From: Deltaproteobacteria bacterium
GTDB lineage: Bacteria; Desulfobacterota; DSM-4660; Desulfatiglandales; HGW-15
Reading direction: 5' to 3'
DNA: 11,222 nt
Assembly: GCA_016926135.1 (NCBI GenBank)
Contig: JAFGPH010000626.1
Location: 1 to 11,222 of the forward strand
How positions within the stretch are numbered: the stretch's first letter is position 1; each line of letters opens with the position of its first letter. The notes under the pieces were generated by a model. It searched no databases, had not been told where the DNA came from, and worked only from the letters and a program-made list of their open reading frames with translations. Of this stretch, positions 1-6,600 are shown in pieces. Position numbers and translations under genes: made by a program.

Positions 1-1
1 G

Positions 2-610
2 ATCATCCTGATCCCCGTGATCGATAAGATGGTCAAGGTGAGCCTGAGGCTGGTCACCATGGATGTCCCACCCCAGGACGTGATCACACGGGACAATGTC
101 TCGGTGAAGGTCAATGCGGTGATCTACTTCCGCGTCATGGAGCCGACCAAGGCGACCATCGAGGTTGAGAACTTTCTCTTTGCGACCTCCCAGTTGGCCC
201 AGACGACCCTCAGGAGCGTGTGCGGCCAGGTGGAACTGGACGAACTCCTCTCGGAAAGGGAAAAGATCAACGGTGAACTCCAGTCGATCCTCGACCACCA
301 CACGGATCCCTGGGGCATCAAGGTCACCACGGTGGAAGTGAAGCACATCGATCTGCCTCAGGAAATGCAGAGGGCCATGGCCAAGCAGGCCGAGGCGGAA
401 AGGGAGAGGCGGGCCAAGGTGATCAATGCAGAGGGTGAATTCCAGGCCGCCGATCGACTGGCACAGGCTGCGGGAATCATCCAGAAGTACCCGGAGGCCT
501 TGCAGCTCAGGTATTTGCAGACGTTAAGAGAGATCTCGGCGGAGAACAATTCGACGACCATCTTTCCCATTCCCATCGACTTCTTCAGGCACTTTTTCAG
601 GAAGGAGTGA
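2..610 (+). CDS. Slipin / stomatin-like SPFH (band 7) membrane protein, 5' partial
   Basis: The open frame enters from the left edge (first full codon at 2) and ends with TGA at 608-610, so about 202 C-terminal residues are visible. The text [14 protein letters not shown], then [17 protein letters not shown] and AVIYFRV, is the typical start of a bacterial slipin SPFH domain. The middle holds [17 protein letters not shown] and a charged, coiled-coil-prone stretch ([20 protein letters not shown]). The tail [10 protein letters not shown] followed by PIPIDF is characteristic of slipins rather than HflK/HflC or flotillins. Family members are about 250-260 aa and begin with one membrane hairpin or helix, which lies outside the window; the visible part would be cytosolic and oligomerise on the inner membrane. 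Slipins are often paired with NfeD; whether that gene lies upstream cannot be seen. The GTG at 17 is an internal codon, not the start. Confidence 0.9.
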   Translation: MILIPVIDKMVKVSLRLVTMDVPPQDVITRDNVSVKVNAVIYFRVMEPTKATIEVENFLFATSQLAQTTLRSVCGQVELDELLSEREKINGELQSILDHHTDPWGIKVTTVEVKHIDLPQEMQRAMAKQAEAERERRAKVINAEGEFQAADRLAQAAGIIQKYPEALQLRYLQTLREISAENNSTTIFPIPIDFFRHFFRKE

Positions 611-678
611 GAAAGACTTCGTCCTCAACGCGGTAGGGACGGAAAAAGACACACTGAGCGAAGGGAGAAAAAATCGAT

Positions 679-1062
679 ATGGAAGAGGAAGCCAGGCAGG
701 AAGAAACCCAGGAAAAGACACTGGAGGAGAAGCTCAAAGAGGGCGAAGCTCTGGACAGGATGACGGCGCCGGATCTGAGGGAGATTGCCTTGAAGATCGA
801 CGGCGTGACGGGTGTGCACGCCATGAAGAAGGAGGAACTCCTCAAGGTGATCAAGGAAACGAGGGGTATTCCTCTGGAGGATCCGAGAAAAAAGAAGCCC
901 GGCGAGGAGAAGGGGACCATCCGATATCTGAAGGGTAAGGCCGCCCGGCTCAAGGAGGAAAAGAAAACCGCTCACGCGAACAAGGAGAAGAAGCGGGTGA
1001 ATGTCCTGAGACGTCGCATCAACCGACTCAGGAAACAGACCAAGAAGCTGGCCGGGGCATAG
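679..1062 (+). CDS. Small basic protein with Rho-N/SAP-like N-terminal fold
   Basis: This 127-aa protein begins at ATG 679, preceded by a purine-rich site (GAAGGGAG around 660-666). Residues 1-25 are acidic and Glu/Lys-rich. Residues about 29-57 (MTAPDLREIALKI, then VHAMKKEELLKVIKE) match the helix-turn-helix pattern of the Rho termination factor N-terminal or SAP-like domain: 'L+ELA...G..G...MKKEELI..I'. From about residue 70 to the end the chain is strongly basic (KGKAARLKEEKK, RRRINRLRKQTKKL) and predicted helical, which suggests nucleic-acid or ribosome binding. There is no signal peptide or membrane segment. Function is unknown; the domain suggests nucleic-acid contact but there is no ATPase part of Rho. 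It is 68 nt downstream of the slipin gene and probably not functionally tied to it. Confidence 0.75.
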   Translation: MEEEARQEETQEKTLEEKLKEGEALDRMTAPDLREIALKIDGVTGVHAMKKEELLKVIKETRGIPLEDPRKKKPGEEKGTIRYLKGKAARLKEEKKTAHANKEKKRVNVLRRRINRLRKQTKKLAGA

Positions 1063-1066
1063 TCGT

Positions 1067-1120
1067 CCATCAGCAGGCTGCTGAAAAATGCCCATCTACT
1101 GCGTTACCCGCATGCCTGAG
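1067..1120. repeat. Fragment resembling a dispersed intergenic repeat of Deltaproteobacteria
   Basis: Just after the Rho-N-like gene stands CAGCAG-G-CTGCTG (1071-1083), a perfect 6-bp inverted repeat, followed by AAAAATGCCCATCTACTGCG and a GTTACCCGCATGCC-like tail. Read on the other strand this is a 'GATGGGCATTTTTCAGCAGCC' type of sequence, which I recall as a recurring intergenic element in Desulfobacterota genomes. Only one copy is in this window, so repetition cannot be shown here. The element contains the first possible ATG (1088) of the downstream ispD frame. The assignment rests on memory of similar sequences. Confidence 0.4.
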
Positions 1121-1837
1121 AACCCAGCATCAGAGCACACTTCATTGTTGAGGACCGTGGCCGTCATCCCTGCCGCAGGAACGGGATTGCGCATGGGGAC
1201 GGAGCAGGCCAAGCAGTTTTTGGATCTGGATGGAAGGCCCCTGCTGGCCGTAACCCTGGACATCTTCCAGTCCTCTCCCGTGATCCACGAGATCGTGCTC
1301 GTGGTTCCACCCCAGGAGGTGGACCACTGCCGGCGGCGGATCGTGGACAGGTTTGAACTGGGGAAGGTGAGAAAGGTCGTGGCCGGCGGAAAGAGGCGCC
1401 AGGACTCCGTTCGACGGGGCATCGAGGCCTGCGGGAACGGTTTTGAATGGGTGGTGATCCATGACGGTGTGCGGCCCCTCGTGCGCCCCGAGCTGATTGA
1501 TCGAATCGTGGCTGCCGTGAGGGAAAGCCGTGCCGTCATCTCGGCCCTTCCGGCCAAGGAGACGGTGAAAGACGTGGACAACAGCCATCTGGTCAGGGGA
1601 ACTTACGACCGCCGGAGGGTGTGGCTGGTGCAGACGCCTCAGGCCTTCCGCTATGAGGATATCCTGGCCGCCCACAGACTGGCCGCAGAGGAGGGGTGGG
1701 ACGAGGTGACAGACGACGCGCTGTTGATGGAGAGAATGGGGATCTCCGTCCGGGTCATTGAGGGCATGGAGGACAACATCAAGGTCACCACTCCCCACGA
1801 CCTTGAACTGGCAAGATTCCTGTTAAAGAGGCGATGA
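1088..1837 (+). CDS. ispD: 2-C-methyl-D-erythritol 4-phosphate cytidylyltransferase
   Basis: IspD transfers CMP from CTP to 2-C-methyl-D-erythritol 4-phosphate, the third step of the MEP isoprenoid pathway, in the cytosol. Visible motifs are VAVIPAAGTGLRMG (nucleotide-binding loop; residues about 23-36), the following K of AKQFLDLDGRPLL, VVIHDGVRPLV (about 120-130), PAKETVKDV, QTPQAFRYEDILAAH, DDALLMERMG and the end VTTPHDLELARFLL. The family length is about 225-240 aa; the frame from ATG 1088 gives 249. The start is uncertain: ATG 1088 and ATG 1112 lie in or next to a repeat-like element, and TTG 1145 or TTG 1148 would give a more usual N-terminus; none has a strong Shine-Dalgarno sequence. 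The stop overlaps the hemC start by 4 nt (ATGA), so the two genes are probably co-transcribed and translationally coupled. Confidence 0.95.
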   Translation: MPIYCVTRMPENPASEHTSLLRTVAVIPAAGTGLRMGTEQAKQFLDLDGRPLLAVTLDIFQSSPVIHEIVLVVPPQEVDHCRRRIVDRFELGKVRKVVAGGKRRQDSVRRGIEACGNGFEWVVIHDGVRPLVRPELIDRIVAAVRESRAVISALPAKETVKDVDNSHLVRGTYDRRRVWLVQTPQAFRYEDILAAHRLAAEEGWDEVTDDALLMERMGISVRVIEGMEDNIKVTTPHDLELARFLLKRR

Positions 1838-2757
1838 TTCTGAGGATCGGCACGAGAGGGAGCAAGCTGGCCCTGGTCCAGAGTGGATGGGTGAAAGAAA
1901 AGATCGAAGACGGCCATCCGCACGTGGAGGTGACCCTTGTGCAGATTAAGACCAAGGGGGACAAGATCCTGGACTCCCCCCTCAGCAAAATCGGGGGCAA
2001 GGGCCTCTTCGTGAAGGAAATCGAGGAGGCACTCTTGAGGGGAGAGGTGGATCTGGCCGTCCACAGCATGAAGGACGTGCCGGCGGAACTGCCTTCAGGT
2101 CTGGAGTTTTCGGTGTTCCCGGAGAGAGAAGATCCCAGGGATGCCTTCGTATCTCCCGAATACCGTTCCTTCCAGGATCTTCCTGAAGGCGCGGCTGTCG
2201 GCACAGGCAGCATGAGGCGCTCCGCCCAGCTGCTACACAGAAGGCCGGACATCCGAATCGTCCCGATGAGGGGCAACGTGGACACACGCCTTCGGAAGCT
2301 CTCCTCCGGAGACTGCCTGGCCGTCATCCTGGCGGCGGCCGGACTGAATCGTCTCGGGCTCTCGCAGCGGATAGCCCGCCTCCTCCCGCCCGAGGAGTTT
2401 CTTCCGGCCATCGGTCAAGGGGCACTGGGTCTGGAGACGAGAACGGGAGATCATGCCACCCTGGAGCTTCTCCGTTTCCTCAATCACGGAGACACGGAGA
2501 CCGCGGTCAGGGCGGAGAGGGCCTTTCTGAAGACCCTGGGAGGCGGGTGCCAGGTGCCCGTGGCCTGCCACGGTTCCCTCAAGGGGGACGTCATCGTCCT
2601 GGACGGCATGGTAGCCGAACTGGACGGGAGCAGGGTGATCCGGGAACAGGGGTCAGGCGCAAGGGACAGGGCGGAGGATCTCGGCGTGGCCCTGGCGGAA
2701 CAGCTCCTCGCCATGGGGGCAGAGAGGATCCTGGCCAAGTTCTATGGGAGGGCTTAG
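1834..2757 (+). CDS. hemC: Porphobilinogen deaminase (hydroxymethylbilane synthase)
   Basis: HemC joins four porphobilinogen molecules into the linear tetrapyrrole hydroxymethylbilane. The 307-aa product has normal family length. In order it shows IGTRGSKLALVQ (residues 4-15), IKTKGDKILDSPLSKIGGKG, DLAVHSMKDVP with the catalytic Asp, GTGSMRRSAQL and MRGNVDTRL (substrate and cofactor Arg residues), IGQGALGLE, and GGGCQVPVACHG. Cys239 (codon 2548-2550) is the expected attachment residue for the dipyrromethane cofactor. The start ATG overlaps the end of ispD by 4 nt, with AAGAGG immediately upstream, which indicates translational coupling. The next gene encodes the following enzyme (HemD) fused to CobA, so the genes form a short tetrapyrrole operon. 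Confidence 0.97.
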   Translation: MILRIGTRGSKLALVQSGWVKEKIEDGHPHVEVTLVQIKTKGDKILDSPLSKIGGKGLFVKEIEEALLRGEVDLAVHSMKDVPAELPSGLEFSVFPEREDPRDAFVSPEYRSFQDLPEGAAVGTGSMRRSAQLLHRRPDIRIVPMRGNVDTRLRKLSSGDCLAVILAAAGLNRLGLSQRIARLLPPEEFLPAIGQGALGLETRTGDHATLELLRFLNHGDTETAVRAERAFLKTLGGGCQVPVACHGSLKGDVIVLDGMVAELDGSRVIREQGSGARDRAEDLGVALAEQLLAMGAERILAKFYGRA

Positions 2758-2805
2758 GGGTTCGTGTCTTGGTGACTTTGTGTGAGAATGAAGGGTGGTT
2801 CTTTC

Positions 2806-4386
2806 GTGAATGACGATGAGAAGTACCGTTGGAGTCCTGTGCAGAAGGGCGGCAAAGGCATTGTGTACCTGGTGGGAGCCGGTCCCGGGGACCCCGGTCT
2901 TCTCACCCTGAAAGCAAGGGAATGCCTCGAAAAGGCTGATGTCGTCGTCTACGACAACCTGGCCAACCGGGTCTTCCTGCAGTACGCAGGCGAAGGGGCA
3001 GAGCTGATTTACGCCGGCAAAGAGGGCGGCCGGCATACCATGAGCCAGGAAAAGATCAACGGCCTGATCGTGGAAAAGGCAGCGGCCGGGCTCGCCGTGG
3101 TCAGGCTCAAGGGGGGAGATCCGTTCATCTTCGGCCGCGGGGGAGAGGAGGCCCAGGAACTCGCCCGGGCAGGCGTTCCCTGCGAGATCGTGCCCGGCGT
3201 GACCTCGGCCATCGCCGCACCTGCCTATGCCGGGATACCCCTCACCCACAGGGATTTCACATCCACGGTGGCCTTCATCACGGGCCACGAAGATCCCCGG
3301 AAGGAGAAGTCGGACATCGCATGGGACAAACTCTCCACCGGCGCCGGGACCCTGGTCTTCCTGATGGGCATGGGGAATCTCTCCGGAATCGCCGGGAGCC
3401 TGATGCAAAACGGCCGGTCGCCGGACACCCCTGTAGCCGTCATTCACAGGGGCACGGTGGCGGAGCAAAGGACCGTGGTGGGGTCCCTCCGGGACATCGA
3501 TGAACGGGTCCGGAAGGAGGGCTTGAAGCCTCCGGCCGTCATCCTCGTAGGGGAGGTGGTCCGCTTGAGGGAAGAGCTCGATTGGTTCGAAAAGAAACCC
3601 CTCTTCGGAAGAAGGATCGTGGTCACCAGGGCCCGGGAGCAGGCAAGCACATTCCTGGCAGGTCTCTCTGAACTCGGGGCGGAGTGCATCGAATTCCCCA
3701 CGATCGAGGTGGTCCCCCCCTCCGACGATCGAGACATGGACGAGGCTATCGGAGCGCTCGAAAAATACCGGTGGGTGATCTTCACGAGCGTGAACGGAGT
3801 CAGGTTCTTCTTCGAAAGGCTGTGGACCCTGGGAAAAGACTCACGGGCCTTCAAGGCGGTCAAGGTGGCTGCCATCGGATCCAGCACAGGAAATGCCTTA
3901 CGCAAAAGGGGGATCCGGCCGGATCTCATCCCCGATGAGTTCAGGGCCGAGGCGGTGGTGGAGGCCCTCCGCAACGAGGAGGTGGGAGGCGCCAGGATCC
4001 TGTTGCCGAGGGCCGCACAGGCAAGAGAGGTGCTTCCCGAGGAACTCCGGAAGATGGGGGCCGTCGTGGATGTGGTGGAGACCTACCGCACCGTAAAGGC
4101 GGCGGGTGACCTGGAGGGGGTTAAGGAGATGCTCCAAAAGGGTGAGATCCACATGGTCACCTTCACCAGTTCTTCCACGGTCTCCAATTTCGTTGAGTTG
4201 TTCCGTGAAGAAGGAGAGGCGTTCTACCGGTGGATGGAGGGTCCGGTCGTGGCCTGCATCGGCCCCGTGACCGCCAGGACGGCCGAGAAGACAGGGTTAA
4301 AGGTGAGTCTGGTGGCCCCGGAGTACACCATCGAATCCCTCACCGCCTCCATCGTGGGGTTCTTTTCTCGTTCGACATCTTCCTAG
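2806..4386 (+). CDS. cobA-hemD: Uroporphyrinogen-III C-methyltransferase / uroporphyrinogen-III synthase fusion
   Basis: This is a two-domain enzyme. The N-terminal SUMT (CobA) half methylates uroporphyrinogen III at C2 and C7 with S-adenosylmethionine to give precorrin-2. It shows VYLVGAGPGDPGLLTLKA, VVYDNLANRVFL, GKEGGRHTMSQEKIN, VVRLKGGDPFIFGRGGEEA, VPGVTSAIAAPAYAGIPLTHR and TLVFLMGMGNL. The C-terminal half (from about FGRRIVVTRAREQ) is HemD, which cyclises and inverts ring D: IFTSVNGVRFFFERL, VAAIGSSTGNALRKRGI, VTFTSSSTVSNFVEL, ACIGPVTARTAEK. Both domains look complete. I chose GTG 2806 because AAGGGTGG (2791-2798) lies 7 nt upstream; ATG 2788 and GTG 2782 are in-frame alternatives without a clear ribosome-binding site. 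With HemC it covers porphobilinogen to precorrin-2, feeding siroheme, cobamides and, in sulfate reducers, siroheme-dependent haem synthesis. Confidence 0.95.
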   Translation: MNDDEKYRWSPVQKGGKGIVYLVGAGPGDPGLLTLKARECLEKADVVVYDNLANRVFLQYAGEGAELIYAGKEGGRHTMSQEKINGLIVEKAAAGLAVVRLKGGDPFIFGRGGEEAQELARAGVPCEIVPGVTSAIAAPAYAGIPLTHRDFTSTVAFITGHEDPRKEKSDIAWDKLSTGAGTLVFLMGMGNLSGIAGSLMQNGRSPDTPVAVIHRGTVAEQRTVVGSLRDIDERVRKEGLKPPAVILVGEVVRLREELDWFEKKPLFGRRIVVTRAREQASTFLAGLSELGAECIEFPTIEVVPPSDDRDMDEAIGALEKYRWVIFTSVNGVRFFFERLWTLGKDSRAFKAVKVAAIGSSTGNALRKRGIRPDLIPDEFRAEAVVEALRNEEVGGARILLPRAAQAREVLPEELRKMGAVVDVVETYRTVKAAGDLEGVKEMLQKGEIHMVTFTSSSTVSNFVELFREEGEAFYRWMEGPVVACIGPVTARTAEKTGLKVSLVAPEYTIESLTASIVGFFSRSTSS

Positions 4387-4393
4387 ATTTCCC

Positions 4394-4422
4394 TTGACAT
4401 GTCTTCGCAAAGCCATTACACA
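4394..4422 (+). promoter_or_regulatory. Candidate sigma70 promoter of the trp operon
   Basis: A perfect -35 hexamer TTGACA lies at 4394-4399, eight bases after the cobA-hemD stop. At a 17-nt spacing the -10 position reads TACACA (4417-4422), a poor match (3 of 6). The predicted transcription start falls at about 4428-4430, right on the leader-peptide ATG. The -35 match and its position before a trp leader support it; the weak -10 is the main doubt. Confidence 0.5.
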
Positions 4423-4428
4423 CGATCC

Positions 4429-4506
4429 ATGATTCAAGAAAGGGAAATACTCGCACTCAGGAACTGGTGGTGGTGCAACTCCCAGCAGGAGGTGTGCCCG
4501 CCCTAA
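4429..4506 (+). CDS. trpL: trp operon leader peptide with three consecutive Trp codons
   Basis: This 25-codon ORF (ATG 4429, TAA 4504-4506) lies in the leader between cobA-hemD and trpD. Its centre reads LALRNWWWCNSQQ, with three TGG codons in a row at 4465-4473. Tandem Trp codons in a short ORF followed by a Rho-independent terminator and then trp genes are the hallmark of ribosome-mediated transcription attenuation. When charged tRNA-Trp is scarce the ribosome stalls at the TGGs and the downstream RNA folds to avoid termination. No Shine-Dalgarno sequence precedes the ATG, and the putative promoter places transcription start at or next to it, so translation may be leaderless. The TGG run can pair with CCGCC at 4498-4502 (GGUGG x CCGCC, one G-U), a possible 1:2 helix; GCCCGC (4496-4501) can pair with GUGGGC (4532-4537), a possible 2:3 antiterminator. 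Confidence 0.85.
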   Translation: MIQEREILALRNWWWCNSQQEVCPP

Positions 4507-4526
4507 GACACTGATCGGACAATTTC

Positions 4527-4570
4527 AAACCGTGGGCTTGCTTCCAAGAGGTCCCACGGTTTTTTTGTTT
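4527..4570 (+). terminator. trp attenuator terminator (first hairpin)
   Basis: The arms AAACCGTGGG (4527-4536) and CCCACGGTTT (4553-4562) pair perfectly around a 16-nt loop that can itself form a small CTTG/CAAG stem. Seven T residues (4560-4566), then GTTT, follow the GC core. It starts 20 nt after the leader-peptide stop and 120 nt before trpD, where an attenuator is expected. Confidence 0.88.
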
Positions 4571-4587
4571 CTGACGCAGTTTTCCTG

Positions 4588-4624
4588 AAGGCCGTGGGGC
4601 TTCAATCCCCACGGCCTTTGTTGT
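4588..4624 (+). terminator. Second tandem terminator-like hairpin in the trp leader
   Basis: A perfect 12-bp stem AAGGCCGTGGGG (4588-4599) / CCCCACGGCCTT (4607-4618) encloses a 7-nt loop and is followed by TGTTGT, a weak U-tract. The core CCGTGGG/CCCACGG is the same as in the hairpin at 4527-4562. The right arm of the first hairpin (4551-4560) could therefore pair with the left arm of this one (4591-4600), disrupting both. It may act as a back-up terminator or as a switching partner. Confidence 0.7.
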
Positions 4625-4673
4625 CGAGGCGTGATATCAGCAGAAAACCCATCCCTACGCATAAAATCAACAG

Positions 4674-4680
4674 AAGGAGG
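4674..4680 (+). promoter_or_regulatory. Ribosome-binding site of trpD
   Basis: AAGGAGG lies 9 nt before ATG 4690. It fixes the trpD start there, although the reading frame stays open back through the second leader hairpin (an in-frame ATG at 4594 lies inside the hairpin arm and is not a plausible start). Confidence 0.85.
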
Positions 4681-4689
4681 TATCGAGCT

Positions 4690-5769
4690 ATGATCAAAGA
4701 AGCCATCGCAAAAGTGGTGAAGGGGAGAGATCTCACCGAGGAGGAGATGGAAAGGACCATGGAGGCCATCATGACCGGAAAGGCCACACCGGCGCAGATA
4801 GGCTCGTTCATCACGGCCTTGAGGATGAAGGGGGAAACCGTGGATGAGATCACTGGAGCCGCCCGGGCCATGAGGGCTGCGGCCAAACAGATCAACCTCA
4901 ACAACCATCTCGTGAACCTTGACCGGGACGAGATCAATGTGGAGGACGAAACGATCCTCGATACGTGCGGCACCGGGGGTGACGGAACCAACACCTTCAA
5001 CGTGTCAACGGCAACGGCTTTTGTGGCTGCAGGGGCCGGTGTAAGGGTGGCCAAACATGGAAATCGCGCCGTATCCAGCCGGTGCGGCAGCGCGGATGTC
5101 CTGTCGAGCCTGGGCGTCAACCTGGAAATCAGTTATGGAGACGCGGAAAAGTGCATCCGGGAGGTGGGAATAGGGTTCCTCTATGCCCCCCTCTATCACG
5201 GCGCCATGAAGTACGCAGCAGGTCCCAGACAGGAAGTGGGTCTCCGGACCATCTTCAACCTGCTGGGACCCCTCACCAATCCCGCCGGGGCCACGGCCCA
5301 GGTCCTGGGGGTCTACGACATGGAGCTGACCGAAAAGCTGGCCGCCGTCCTTGGCAGGCTCGGTGCCCGGGAGGCCTTTGTGGTATGCGGCGAGGGAACC
5401 TTCGACGAGATCAGCATCTGCGGTTCCACCCGCGTTTCCCATCTGAAGGAGGGAAAGGTGACGACCTCCGAGATCCACCCCGAACAGTATGGGCTCCGTA
5501 GCGCGGCGCCTGAAGAAATCACGGGAGGGGATGCCAAAAAAAACGCCAGTATCATCAAAGAGATCCTGGAGGGCAGGAAAGGACCGAAGCGCGACATGGT
5601 CCTGCTCAACGCAGCGGCTGCATTCATGGCAGCGGGGCTGGATGGCGACTTCAGGGAGGGGATCGAAAGGGGCAGGGAATCCATCGATTCCGGCAGGGCC
5701 GGGGAGAAACTGGACTCCCTGGTCCGTTTTACCCAGCAGTGCGGGTTCTTTGTCCTCTGCGAGCCTTGA
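4690..5769 (+). CDS. trpD: Anthranilate phosphoribosyltransferase
   Basis: TrpD condenses anthranilate with PRPP to phosphoribosylanthranilate, the second step of tryptophan synthesis from chorismate. The product from ATG 4690 is 359 aa. It shows an N-terminal helical domain (EEMERTMEAIMTGKATPAQIGSFI), the PRPP loop DTCGTGGDGTNTFNVST, KHGNRAVSSRCGSADVL, the anthranilate-side segment GPRQEVGLRTIFNLLGPLTNP, and FDEISI. Before GTGGDG there is about ten residues more than in E. coli-type enzymes (NNHLVNLDRDEINVEDETIL), a feature I associate with deltaproteobacterial TrpD. It is the first structural gene of the operon; trpE and trpG are not upstream, where the cobA-hemD fusion stands instead. Expression is likely controlled by the leader at 4394-4624. 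It is not fused to TrpG. Confidence 0.96.
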   Translation: MIKEAIAKVVKGRDLTEEEMERTMEAIMTGKATPAQIGSFITALRMKGETVDEITGAARAMRAAAKQINLNNHLVNLDRDEINVEDETILDTCGTGGDGTNTFNVSTATAFVAAGAGVRVAKHGNRAVSSRCGSADVLSSLGVNLEISYGDAEKCIREVGIGFLYAPLYHGAMKYAAGPRQEVGLRTIFNLLGPLTNPAGATAQVLGVYDMELTEKLAAVLGRLGAREAFVVCGEGTFDEISICGSTRVSHLKEGKVTTSEIHPEQYGLRSAAPEEITGGDAKKNASIIKEILEGRKGPKRDMVLLNAAAAFMAAGLDGDFREGIERGRESIDSGRAGEKLDSLVRFTQQCGFFVLCEP

Positions 5770-5790
5770 TCCGCCTCGCCGGTGAAAGCC

Positions 5791-6600
5791 ATGTTCCGGG
5801 AGATATTGATCGAGAAGCAGAAAGAAGTGGAGCGGCTGAGGGCCACGGACAACGGCGTATCGCAGGACAGAAAGCCGTCCCCAATTCGTGACTTCAAGGG
5901 GGCCATCTCTCAACCAGGCGGAATCAACCTGATCGCAGAGATCAAGTTCGCTTCCCCTTCCGCGGGTCTCATTCGCCCAAAGAGCGACCCCTGTTCCATA
6001 GGCAAGGCATTCCAGCAAAGCGGAGCGGCGGCTGTGTCCCTGGTGACGGACAACCGGTTTTTCGGGGGTGACATCCGACATCTCCCCCGTCTGAAAGAGG
6101 CCATCGCCCTGCCCTTGTTACGGAAGGATTTCCTGATCGACGAGATCCAGGTCAGGGAATCCCTTCTGTGCAGTGCCGACGCTGTTCTGCTCATCGCGCG
6201 CATCCTGCCAGCGCCAAAGCTTAAGGCGTTGCTGCGGCTCTGCCGGGAACTCGAACTCTCGGCGCTCACCGAAATCCATGACAGGCGTGATCTCGATAAG
6301 GCGCTTCACTGCGGGGCCGACATCATAGGGATCAACAACCGTAACCTGGATACATTTCAAATCGACCCCGGCACGACCGTCGATCTGTCGCCATGGGTAC
6401 CCGAAGGACGCGTCATCGTGAGCGAAAGCGGCATCGGCAACGAGGCGGATATTCACTCCTTGAGGAAATGCGGGGTCCATGCGGTTCTTGTGGGGACCTC
6501 GATCATGAAAAGCGTGAACCCGGCAGACAAGGTCCGCTCCCTTGTCCGGGCGGGAAGAGGTGAAGATGGTCAGGGTCAAGTTCTGCGGTATCACGAATGA
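5791..6600 (+). CDS. trpC: Indole-3-glycerol phosphate synthase
   Basis: TrpC closes the pyrrole ring of CdRP to give indole-3-glycerol phosphate with loss of CO2 and water. It is a 269-aa TIM barrel. Visible active-site elements are NLIAEIKFASPSAG (Glu50 and Lys52, the usual E-x-K pair), LLRKDFLIDEIQV (catalytic Lys of the RKDF motif), ALTEIHD (Glu), GINNRNLDTFQID (Asn) and VSESGI with the phosphate-binding VGTSIM. The second lysine of the common ASPSKG motif is Ala here. ATG 5791 was chosen; GTG 5782 is in frame three codons upstream. It starts 21 nt after trpD and overlaps trpF by 35 nt. It is not fused to trpF as in enterics. Confidence 0.95.
   Translation: MFREILIEKQKEVERLRATDNGVSQDRKPSPIRDFKGAISQPGGINLIAEIKFASPSAGLIRPKSDPCSIGKAFQQSGAAAVSLVTDNRFFGGDIRHLPRLKEAIALPLLRKDFLIDEIQVRESLLCSADAVLLIARILPAPKLKALLRLCRELELSALTEIHDRRDLDKALHCGADIIGINNRNLDTFQIDPGTTVDLSPWVPEGRVIVSESGIGNEADIHSLRKCGVHAVLVGTSIMKSVNPADKVRSLVRAGRGEDGQGQVLRYHE

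Noticed and set aside
4594..4689. Extended trpD N-terminus from ATG 4594
   Set aside because: It would start inside the second leader hairpin with no ribosome-binding site, while ATG 4690 has AAGGAGG at the right distance and matches the family N-terminus.
5005..6081. 358-codon open frame on the - strand across trpD/trpC
   Set aside because: It is opposite two well-supported genes and has no recognisable motif or ribosome-binding site.
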